A stretch of 64,000 nucleotides of DNA, taken from assembly GCF_003473485.1 (NCBI RefSeq), contig NC_053046.1, positions 40,819,832-40,883,831 on the forward strand, read 5' to 3'. Source of the DNA: Medicago truncatula. Taxonomy: Eukaryota > Streptophyta > Magnoliopsida > Fabales > Fabaceae. Position numbers and translations under genes: made by a program. This document shows, one piece after another, positions 49,618-59,561 of the stretch (the stretch's first letter is position 1; every line of letters starts with the position of its first letter). The notes beneath the pieces were generated by a model that was not told the DNA's origin, made no database searches, and saw only the letters and a program-made list of their open reading frames with translations.

Positions 49618-50439
49618 GTCTTTTACATTAAGGTAAGTATTACTTTTGTCTCTCGATAAATTTCCACCAGCTTTGGACCTCTATTTTTTTTTTTTTGGAA
49701 CTATAGTATAGAACGAACATATCTTTAATTACGTAACATTGCAAGCTTTTGATGAGATAAATGACCTAAGTAATATAAATAAATAAGATAAAAAAAGAAC
49801 TCTCGTATGTTTTTGCCAAATATGTATGATGAATGTGAGATCTAACAAACTCAATTACCTAATATACATTTTTAGGCTACTTTTTTTATTGCATCCACAT
49901 ATATCATCGCAAAAAAGCTCGAGAAAATTACATGTTAGAAATTCAAGTGACTAGCATATTAGATGAAAGTAGACATGTTGGTCACCACATAAGGGAAGAA
50001 GAGAAGTGTCAACACTATTATCTTTTCAACATTCTCTTTACACTTAGTTTTTTATTGAATGAAATTCATATATAGATCATACCATTTTACATGGTACCCA
50101 TCTATAAAGTGTGGGACAAACATGAATTTCACTTAATTAAAGAATGGATGTTAGAGACAGTGTTACTAGTACTTCTTAAATGAATAAATTTATATACCTA
50201 ATGTTATCATGATTTTTATAAAAATGTAATGTCCAAATTATTTGTTTGGTTGCTCAAACCCTAATATGCAAGCCTTCCAATTCTTAAGCTCCCTTGTGAA
50301 TATAACAGTGGTATATATCAAAGTCATTGTTCAACTTAAGGGAAGGAGAAAAAGTAGTTTCATGTATTACAATATGATTCAGCTCAAGTTTTCATTGTGC
50401 CTCCAGCTGAGGTATCCAATATCACCCTAGTCGAGCTGT
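49618..50439. other. AT-rich intergenic stretch
   Basis: No gene or bordered repeat recognised. Contains several poly-T runs. Confidence 0.4.
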
Positions 50440-51900
50440 CAGCCCTAGAGTGAAGATATTCATATGATTCAGCTCATTAATACCATTCTCAAACACCTTT
50501 TAAGCAACAATTTAAATTATTATGATACATCATAAAGAGACTCTGCATCACCTTGCCCACAAGAAACTTCTCTTCTAGATCTTCCCAAGTTTGGACACTG
50601 CCACTTGGAAGAGCCAACAACCAGTCTTTTGCTCATCCTATTATAGACATATCTTCCGTGATTCCTTATGGAAAGCAGTGTTGACAAATTTAATAGAACT
50701 TGCTCAAATTAAAATCGGAGTTGCCTTGTTAAAATTAATAAATAGCCACTGACAACGGCTTCAAAAACTTGATTGTCGATTTAACAATTGTACTAAATTG
50801 TCAGTGTGTAATAATATTGATAAATTTGTCTCAACAGGGATTGTGAAATTTCTATCTGACAACAACAATTATAATTAGGATGTATAAATTTGAGGGTTAC
50901 GCTTGGAAATATTTGATTAGCAATTAACGAGATAAAAACTGATAAAAAGAGTGATTAGATTTTGTTCAATTCGGCCCTCTATTTCTACTTGATAACCATG
51001 TCCAAAGCCTAGAATTGCCTACATAATTTCACCATATTTGAACAAACTAGCTATGACCAATGTCTTGGACCATAACTCTCTTCACTAATTACAACCCCCT
51101 AAAGTCTTTGGTGATTTCGTAATCATTAAAGGTTTGATTGCACATTAAAAAATTGTCAGAAATATGATAATAGAATATTTATAAAGCTAATAGAGATTGA
51201 ACAATTAATATTAAGTCAAGTTTCAAAAACTAGGATTAATAGTCATTCAAAATCTAGATCGATTCATAAAAATTTATAAACGCATAAAAAGTGTTATGAG
51301 CAAATATTAACTAAATAAAACTAAGCAATTCAATTGTATTCTAAGGTACACAATTGATTACATACTTGAAGTAACTACAGAGAAGGTCCTCTATATGACC
51401 TAACCTTGAAAACTAACTGCTCATGATAACTAAACATAAACAAAAGTATATGAAAAGCAATACATAAGTATAGGATCATTGTATGATGGTTCCACCCCTC
51501 CGAGATGTTTTCGGTTTCGCCTAGCCTTCAAGAATAGTGTTCTCCAACTTCCAGGTCGTAAAAAGTCTCCTTTTCAAAGAGAAAGAGTGTGGTTTTTAAT
51601 TAATCCGTGTTTCCCTAATTTTCAAGAAACGGTCGTGCGGGACGCGCATGGCGTTGCGCGCATCACACATGAGACAACGACGAGACACTTTTGTTTTCTT
51701 CCTAGTAGCACGATGCACAACTCTTAGTGTGCATTGAATGACCCAATAGGTAACTCTTTTGCATTCTTTCTTCATTGTCTCATTTCTCCTTACTGAAATA
51801 TTTGTAGTGTCTATACTCCAAAAGGTTACTTGATACATCTTATAAACAAAGTCGTCTGATTTGTGCGATTTGTCATGGTCCCTAAGTCTTGTGGGCACTT
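50440..51900 (-). mobile_element. Degenerate Ty3/Gypsy-type retrotransposon remnant
   Basis: On the minus strand near 50635-50545 a frame reads AKDWLLALPSGSVQTWEDLE followed by EKFLVGK, matching the retrotransposon gag motif W-L-x-x-L-P-x-G-S-(I/V)-x-T-W-E-(D/Q)-L. Upstream in that orientation (50700-51900) is leader-like sequence including CAATCCCTGTTGAGACAAAT and GTTGCGCGCATCACAC-type words seen in legume Gypsy leaders. No pol gene and no paired LTRs are found. The outer limits are approximate. Confidence 0.5.
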
Positions 51901-52608
51901 TTATTCATTCCATGATCCTTCCTTTGATTTATTACAAAACTCAATTAAAACATATAAACATTTGCTAAAATAACTATAAAATGACTCCTGACATATGTTA
52001 AATATATATCATGGCAGTCTGTCATCACAAATCCAAACACAAATCCTATATCTTTTAAAAGAAAGTAAAAACCTCAATTTATGGATTAAATGTGAAGACA
52101 TAAAATTATCAAAAGAAGGAAATAGTTTATAATAACTGGACCGATGTTTTTGGTACATCAATAATAAATGTGATACGACTAAAGGCTAATTAATCTAGTA
52201 GGAAGAATATGTAACTTGGACAACTTGCAATTTGCACCTTGTGAACAACAATAATACAAGTTTCTATTTAAAAATAATGTTAAATTTTTCTAGGAGGTTC
52301 TCTTTAATTGACTTGTTATGTTAATAGATACCACTTAAACCCCTTGCCACTAAACTAATCCCCTTGTATGAAACTATACTTGCATATTCTGATGTACGCA
52401 CACGTAGTAACAGAAAGTCTAATACACGTTAAATAAAAGAGAGGGAAAGTCCAATAAAGCAATATGTCACTAAAGTTATTTTATTAAGATGTCACTAAAT
52501 ATAGGTTGACATTCGTAAAGTCAAGACAATGAACTATATTAAATAATGGTAATAGAAAAGCACACTCCTTTCCTTCATCACCTATGGACATCATGGTTAT
52601 TAAAAATA

Positions 52609-52791
52609 GGAAAATGTTACATAGACACCTTTTAATTGCATACACCTTTGTACACCCTATGTATTAGGAAGAGAGAAGAAAAGAAGAAAGAGAAAGTGTA
52701 CTTATGCGGGGTTCATATGACCACATATCAGATTTTTGTGTGGGTGTCAAGGGATGTATTGCCACTTAAGGGTGTTTATGTATCATAACTC
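52609..52791. mobile_element. Mutator-type MITE in the SAUR copy 2 promoter
   Basis: A 183-bp insertion flanked by the 9-bp duplication TTAAAAATA (52600-52608 and 52792-52800). The ends GGAAAATGTTACATAGACAC and, inverted, GAGTTATGATACATAAACAC form imperfect terminal repeats. The matching promoter of SAUR copy 1 (about 47340-47365) lacks it and shows the empty site TTACTGAAAATAAAACCACT. The 9-bp duplication indicates the Mutator superfamily. Confidence 0.78.
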
Positions 52792-52932
52792 TTAAAAATA
52801 TACTACCACTCAAGCATGCTAATGAATCATTCCAACTTTACGCCACACAAGAATATATTAGTTTAATTTAATCTCATCCAACAAGTGATCAATACCAAGT
52901 ATATAAATATGTAGACATATTTGCATAAGCTT

Positions 52933-52940
52933 TATATAAA
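52933..52940 (+). promoter_or_regulatory. TATA box of SAUR copy 2
   Basis: TATATAAA 58 bp before the ATG at 52991. An ATG at 52946 is only 6 bp beyond this box, upstream of any likely transcription start, so it was not used as the gene start. Confidence 0.7.
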
Positions 52941-52990
52941 TCAAAATGCAAAGATATACAGAAGAATTAATACTGAATGAGATAGGAGAG

Positions 52991-53242
52991 ATGAAACAAA
53001 GTAACAAAGGGCATGTTCCAGTGCTAGTAGGCAAAAAGGAAGAAGAAGAAGAAGAAGATATGGAGAGGATTTGGGTGAGCATCAAAGTGATTCACCATCC
53101 CAAAATTGTTGAATTGTTGGAACAATCTGCTAAAGAATATGGATACCAACAGGGTGTGCTTAGAATCAGACGTGATATTGAGATCTTCAAAGTCATTCTT
53201 GCTAACATATCTTGCACTTCACGGGTTGCTTTGTCTAATTAA
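52991..53242 (+). CDS. SAUR (small auxin-up RNA) protein, longer copy
   Basis: An intronless gene of 83 residues beginning MKQSNKGHVPVLVG. It has the SAUR core ERIWVSIKVIHHPKIVELLE then QSAKEYGYQQGVLRIRRDIE. A run of six Glu residues (KKEEEEEED) is encoded by a GAA repeat, where the paralogue has SKGGED. The C-terminus extends to CTSRVALSN, 13 residues beyond the shorter copy. The two genes are tandem paralogues 5.4 kb apart on the same strand and share promoter sequence. This promoter carries the 183-bp MITE at 52609-52791 about 140 bp upstream of the TATA box, so its regulation may differ. Confidence 0.87.
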   Translation: MKQSNKGHVPVLVGKKEEEEEEDMERIWVSIKVIHHPKIVELLEQSAKEYGYQQGVLRIRRDIEIFKVILANISCTSRVALSN

Positions 53243-53931
53243 TTGTCTTTGTTATTAGTATTAAACTCAATGTAACATTATTATTTTCATTCAAATCCCC
53301 TTTTTATTCACCAAACTCTCTGTAATAATATATAGTCTATCTTTTTAGTCTTAATAACTATTACTTTTTGTCTCTCAAATAAATTTTCGTCAGCTTTCGA
53401 CCTCTATTTTTTTGGGGTATGTAGAATGGAATATGTGTTTTGGTTAGACATAATTTAACATGTTAATAGTCTCGTGACTTTGGTCAGTAGAAATCTGTGA
53501 AGCCCGGATACGAGATACGATACGGATACGATACTGCACCGATACGTCGATACGGAAAAATTTCAAAAATCAAGATACGATACGGCTGAGATACGTTAAT
53601 AAAAAAAAATTATATAATTAAATGTACAATATAATTATAACCATTTTTTTAATATGCAAGTATATTAACAAACACAAGAAACCAGGCTCGTAGCACATTA
53701 ACATAAATATAAATAATATTGACGATTAAGAGAGTGGTCATTAGTCAATTACATACACAATATATACCAAAAAGAGCACCATCATAGCTATACATCAATG
53801 CTACACTATATCCAAAAGGAACTTGTTAGTGTTATACTATATCGATCCAAAAAAGAATCACTATATCCAAAAAAAGAACACATCAGTACTAAGAGTTAAC
53901 ACTAACAAGTAACTAACGTTTACATCTCCTC

Positions 53932-54060
53932 TCATCCATTCTCATCATCAAGATACAAATCAACTTCCAAATCCGATTCATCCAAAGACAACTCTGCTAA
54001 CTCAATTCCAACACCATCAAGCGGTTCATGTGCATCTCCACTAATGTCCCACATTCTTAG
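53932..54060 (-). pseudogene. hAT transposase C-terminal tail
   Basis: The minus strand ends GVGIELAELSLDESDLEVDL then YLDDENG and a stop. This resembles the acidic tail (LAELSLDEPxLE) that follows the dimerisation domain of plant hAT transposases. The rest of the protein is absent. It agrees with the 8-bp target duplication of the surrounding element. Confidence 0.55.
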
Positions 54061-54138
54061 AAAGGGAAAGATGCAATTGGTTGTGTGGTGTGGTGTGGGT
54101 CGTACCGGCACCAAAGAAAGATAAAGAAAATGTATATA

Positions 54139-54421
54139 CTCCCTCCGTCCCTATATGTAAGCACCCATTTGATTTTATTTTTGTCCCTAAATGTAAACTC
54201 CTTTTCAAATTACTAGATGCATTTATTATTATTTTCCTAAACATACCCCTAATTAATCCTACTAATTTGTCTTGAAATACAAAAAGTCAAATTTAATACA
54301 CATACAAACAAAGGACAATTTAGTAATATTAACACATAAAATAGACACATTAACTACACTAACAACTTTTCTTAAGAAATGTGAAAAAAGCAAAGGGGGT
54401 TACATATAGGGACGGAGGGAG
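54139..54421. mobile_element. Stowaway-like MITE nested in the hAT element
   Basis: The ends are CTCCCTCCGTCCCTATATGT and the complement of ACATATAGGGACGGAGGGAG, flanked by TA on both sides. It is 283 bp. It inserted after the hAT element, next to the transposase tail. Confidence 0.88.
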
Positions 54422-54684
54422 TATATTATAGTAATATAATGTTTTTATTCTTATTTTTTAAAAAAAAAAAACAGAAATCAAAATAATATAAAAAAACACA
54501 AGTATCTGTGTGTATCGGGATGTATCGGAAAGTATCGGATAATTATTTTTTAAAAAAATAAAATTTAATATTTGGATACTCTCCGGATACGTATCAGGAA
54601 GTATCGGGCAGGTATCGGTGCAGGATACGCAGGGGATACGGTACGTCATCCATTTTGAAGTATCGGGGCTTCACAGGTAGAAAT

Positions 54685-57600
54685 ACTGCCTGCGATATGC
54701 AGAGTTGAGTTTTGAATCCTGAATTTTCTATGTATTTATTTTAAAGGATGAATTTCTAATCAATATACCACTTGAACTAAAGAAAATGTAACATATTAAT
54801 TAAAATATGTGTCGTTTTAGTAAAAAAAAAAGTTTCGAAATGAATGTCACTTGAAGTTTTCAATGTAGAATTATTATTTTACTTTCAATTGTACCTTCTA
54901 ATTAATTAAGCGTACACTACTTCTAAAACATTACACCAATAGTAAATAAGACTAGTTTAATAAAATTGCCGTGTCTTTTGATATCATTATTACATTTCTT
55001 AATTTATGTATAAAAACTTTAAACAACGCTCATTTTAAAACGGATGGAGCACGATTTTTATTGCTTTTCCCATAAAATGTATGTTTGATTTACTGCTTCT
55101 TTCATATAGTTTGCGGTTAAAGGTAAGTTGTAATATTTGTACCCAAAAAAATAGTTCATGATATATGAAATGATCTACTTTAGATTTTTATTCTCCATGC
55201 ATGTGACATGGACACCTCATAACCGTTGATAATGCTGTCGAGGGAAAAAAAATGCCAAATTATAAGAGTGGTTCATGAATTTGACATGCTATTGCATCAA
55301 ATTAATTGAATCTTGCAATTGGTGCACCATAAAGCAGGGGCGAAGGATTTGGGTTAGCTACTACATCTACATGTACATGGTGCATGGTTGTTTTTCCACA
55401 TAATAACCGAGTAATTTTGGAGAAATACTTGCTCCGTCGTAAACATAAATAGAAAAGTTTAGGCACATACTCATTAATGAAAAAAATAAAAGAGAAAATA
55501 ATTGCATGATGTGACTATATTTATTCTCATTTATTTTACTCAATTTATGTGAGTGTGTATAAAAAAATTCATTTGTGTTTGCCCCCGAGTAAGACTTGCT
55601 CGTAATCTTGATAAGTAAAATAAGCCAAAACATATAATCAAATGATTGAGTTTAAGTAGTTAATAAGTACTCTTTAAGATAAATGGTTCAGTAGAAACTA
55701 AACTTAATTCCTGAAAATAATTCTTAACCAGATTTTATTTATCTTCCAACCAAACTTTTAATAGATACCTTTCTCCTAAAAACATGTGTACTATGCTTAA
55801 CCAAAGATCGTGGCAGCTAGGCTTCAAAGTTCATCAATGTATATATGTGACACACTTGTTTAATTTATCATTAAGGTGAAATGGATGAATCAAAATTGCA
55901 TAGCAATACAATTGAGAATTCTCTCAAATTCTTTCATCCCATCTATAGGAACTTCCGTGTATAAATTCATGTAAAGCAAAAAAGGATGATGATGAATCAC
56001 AAGAGTTTTGTAATGCTCAAACTTGTTTGTTAAAAGAAAACAACACGCATTGCTCTTTCAACTTTTCTGCTAAGTTTCACTTAAAAAACAAGAAAATCCC
56101 ATAGAAATTGAATACAAAACATATTATGCAATATTCTCTCAAAAAAAAACATATTATGAAATATATGCATTCGTACCTATATATATACTACATCCGTTCC
56201 TAAATATAGGAACCTTTTATCAAAATTACGGAAATTAAGAAAGTTGGTAGTAATATTAAATTTGTATATAATTATTGTTGTTTTTACAATTTTATTCTTA
56301 AGAGAGAGTTAATTTATGTTTTCAATATAATATTTATTGTTGATTGAAGAAAAATATGCAAAATAAATAAGGGTATGTTAGTAAAGAAATAATTGATGTA
56401 CTTAAAAATATCAAATGAGTCATATAAAAAGGACAACTTTTTTCAAAAGAGTTGTATAATTAGGAAGGAATGTTGTATATTTATTCGTTTAATTAGTGAT
56501 GTACCTGTATTTGTTTTTTTTTTTAAGGAATGTACGTGTATTTATTTATACACACGAACGCATACACGCTATTCTATGTAGTATAACTTTTGGTAAATAT
56601 ACTTAGCATCACGTGCATTATTTGGTGAGTTTTAAACTACCCTTGAAGATTTTGGATTATTTACCGAACAATCAAATGAATGTTAGCTACGTGAGTAAAT
56701 TTGGAAGTGATACACAAATTAATTTTTACTCTATTTATAAATTTGTTTATGTGACTAATTTTTATTAAGGGTTTTGCAATGGTTAAGGAAGTCAAAAGTA
56801 ACATGTTTGTATTGATTTCAACAATATTTTAACTTTTAAAAAGATAAATTTATCATTTTTTACCACTTTTCAATGCTATATTCTTATCCAATAATGGTTA
56901 ACATTCTCATTGTTGGATAAATTATTCGCAATTCTTCCAAAGTAACGTAAAGTAAACCGTATTTATTTACACGATACAATTTCCAAGAACCTCATTGGCC
57001 ATGACATGACCCCGTCATTTCCGTCAAATTATATGCATAATTAAACCCCCTTTTTTTCTTAAAAGTTTTTAAATGAGTTCATATTTGTGACATTCGTGAG
57101 CAAAGTGTGACTCATACGAAATAACATTGCTCTTATTTTTTAATTCAACTTTTACTGAAGAAAGCATTATTTTCTTCTATATGAATCAAATACCTAACAG
57201 AAAATATACAGAAAGTAGAAATAACACATGCACAAGTCACGGGTTGCATTGGTCGAAAATGACAACCACTAAATTACTACGTTATTGCACCAAACAATTA
57301 TGTCCAAAGAAATATACACGTAACACCATATTTAGTAAATGGCGCAATCAAACTTCCACCATTGCATAGCAACCCCACAAAAACCATACTCTATTTATGT
57401 GCCTACATACAAAAAAATTCTTGATTAATGTTATTAACCAAATACTTGAGCCATCCATTGCCTATATCGTCTATAGCAATAAAAACCGTGAATTACGAAA
57501 CTTTTAAAAATGTTAGTAGCTTCTTGTCATTTCCTGTGACTGATTAGTGCCGTATTCTAATAGATAAGCATATCTAAGGCTAAATTTAGAACCTTCTCAC

Positions 57601-57705
57601 CTTTTTATCATTACCCTACGTACCCACTTTGTGTTAGCATTTGATTCCGCCATATTAGGTAAATGTAATTATCATGACATGGTCCCTTTTCTGCATATTT
57701 ATGTG
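54685..57705. other. Gene-poor AT-rich region
   Basis: No gene recognised. A degenerate Stowaway-like pair lies at about 56190-56473 (CATCCGTTCCTAAATATAGG against the complement of ATTAGGAAGGAATG). A lone CAGGGGCGAAGGATTTGGG near 55336 resembles the hAT terminus of the element at 48204-49609 but has no partner. Confidence 0.4.
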
Positions 57706-57713
57706 TATAAATA
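57706..57713 (+). promoter_or_regulatory. TATA box of the acidic-protein gene
   Basis: TATAAATA 123 bp before the ATG at 57829. It excludes the far-upstream in-frame ATG at 57631 as a start. Confidence 0.6.
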
Positions 57714-57828
57714 TCTAACATACTTCCTTTCAAAACATGCACAAATATTTTCATGTTATAAACCAATCAGTTGTCCCTCAACTATCTACCATTTTTTTTA
57801 TATACTTTTTCCTCTTTTTCCCACCTCT

Positions 57829-58263
57829 ATGGCCTCATGTGAAAACAATGATACGAGTTTAGTAGATATTGATTTGGAGGCATTTGAAATTGATGAAAAT
57901 CTCTTGAGAGAACTGCTCGAAGAGGAAGAGGGCAAGAGTGATGTTCATGGTAACAAAGAATGCATAGAAGAAAGCATTAATGTTAACCCTAACATGATGG
58001 ACGAGGAGCAAGAGGGGCAGAAACACAACTGTTTGGAAAAGAATGAGTGTCACTATGTTCATGACTTTGAGTGGCTCAATATGATGGACATGATGGAGCC
58101 AGCCAACCCACTAGACGACGTGGTGACAATGAATTGGTTTTCAGATGATGTTGGGAGGTTAGACTTTGACTTTGGTTATGTTAATGGAGAATTTTGTCCT
58201 CAAATTTGCGATGGGCATTTCTCTAATGATGCAAATTACGGTTGCTTGTGGGGAGAATATTGA
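57829..58263 (+). CDS. Small acidic protein of unknown function
   Basis: An intronless frame of 144 residues starting MASCENNDTSLVDIDLEAFE. The composition is strongly acidic, with an amphipathic leucine-containing stretch (IDENLLRELLEEEE) at residues about 20-34. The second half is Asp/Phe/Trp-rich (HDFEWLNMMDMMEP, then NWFSDDVGRLDFDFGYVNGE) and ends YGCLWGEY. There is no signal peptide, membrane segment or zinc-finger pattern. Mixed acidic and aromatic residues suggest a transcriptional activation or adaptor region, which is inference only. I do not recognise the family. A TATA box at the right distance and a non-repetitive, codon-like frame support it as a real gene. Confidence 0.65.
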   Translation: MASCENNDTSLVDIDLEAFEIDENLLRELLEEEEGKSDVHGNKECIEESINVNPNMMDEEQEGQKHNCLEKNECHYVHDFEWLNMMDMMEPANPLDDVVTMNWFSDDVGRLDFDFGYVNGEFCPQICDGHFSNDANYGCLWGEY

Positions 58264-59248
58264 TAGTTAGATACATATCAAAGTTTAGCCACTAGTAATA
58301 TCGAAAATTAGACCCAAAAAAAAAAAAGATGGGGGGAGGGACAATAGCTAAAGTATCTTAAGTGTTAAAGAATCTGATTTATAATTGGCAAGTTAAAAAG
58401 AGCATAATTATGGCTTTTAGCTTCCATCAAAATTGTGTCTTAATCTATAGTAATACTACTAATAACCACGTATTGACCATATTGCAAGTATATTTGTATT
58501 TCAGTTTAATTTCATCATAGTATAAAGAAGAGTTCTAAAAATCTGTCAGAAAAATGTTCTTTTAAACCATTTTTGGTTAGGCACACATGTATTATTATTT
58601 GAAGGAAATCGAATGCTTTTGAATAAAAAACTTTGAACATAATAATTTAATTTATTTTTGCAATGTAGTAGGACTCCCAATATTAAATGTCTAAAATGTG
58701 CCTAACTGTCACATTGCCAACTATATGGGGAATAATAATAGCCCAGGACCAGCCTTTTTAAGCCAGCCAGCTATGTTCTAACTCGAGCACACATCTTGAT
58801 AGGAAAAATCAAAATAATGAAAAACAGAGTGAAACTGCTTTTACTAATGCAATGATGCATACAAGGTTTAAAAATGACAACACATGCGTAGAGAAGTAAA
58901 AGGGGGAGCTACAATTAATAAATTAACCAAAATCCTAACATTTTAGAACCAGATTCATGTCTAACCAAAAATATTTTCAACAATCTTTTTCCTTTTCACT
59001 ACCATGGTAAAACACAAAGTTACAATTAAATTACCTCAAATGTAAGAAATTTGCTGCCCGTCCAGATTGTAACAATGTAATAAATCAGCCAGTCATTGTT
59101 TTACAACAGGCCGTTAAAATATTATGAATGGACCTATGTGAATCTCCCCAGACGCAGTCAGAAGCCAATTTTAAAACTTAGATGGCTTCCTTCAGCGGAA
59201 ATTCACAAAGCAAACATGGATCCTAGCAAACCATCTCGCAAATAGCTG
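58264..59248. other. Intergenic region between convergent genes
   Basis: Presumably the 3' UTRs of the acidic-protein gene and of the NSUN6-like gene. A poly-A run lies at 58316-58328. Nothing else recognised. Confidence 0.5.
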
Positions 59249-59509
59249 TCAGGTATCTTTAGACCCGACAGCAAACTTAGCAATGAAGAATCCAATAGTA
59301 TCAAGGGGAGATGATGGGTCGAATCTTTGAACAAGGTCTTCCTCACCAGGTCGCAACCATTCCCTGTATATCAAGTCAAGATAATGTGGAACCAAAAATG
59401 GCATAGAAATAAGTACTTTTTGGATAAAAAATAAAATAAAAGCTCTATAGTTTTAAAACTAAGGCAAATATTGTCAGTCAAATTTCAAGCAACACAGCAT
59501 CATCACAGA

Positions 59510-59561
<52 letters not shown>

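Larger units (their letters stand above)
53495..54676. mobile_element. Deleted hAT element with 8-bp target duplication and GATACG-rich ends
   Basis: The perfect 8-bp duplication GTAGAAAT lies at 53487-53494 and 54677-54684. The terminal inverted repeats are CTGTGAAGCCCGGATACG and the complement of AGTATCGGGGCTTCACAG. The subterminal regions are dense in GATACG/CGTATC words, probably transposase binding sites. It contains the tail of a hAT transposase (minus strand) and a nested Stowaway MITE. It is 1,182 bp, non-autonomous. Confidence 0.85.

Noticed and set aside
52946..52990. Upstream in-frame ATG of SAUR copy 2
   Set aside because: Only 6 bp after the TATA box, so upstream of the likely transcription start. 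The paralogue has no counterpart.
57631..57828. Long N-terminal extension of the acidic protein
   Set aside because: It spans the TATA box and its composition is like untranslated DNA. The start at 57829 fits promoter spacing.
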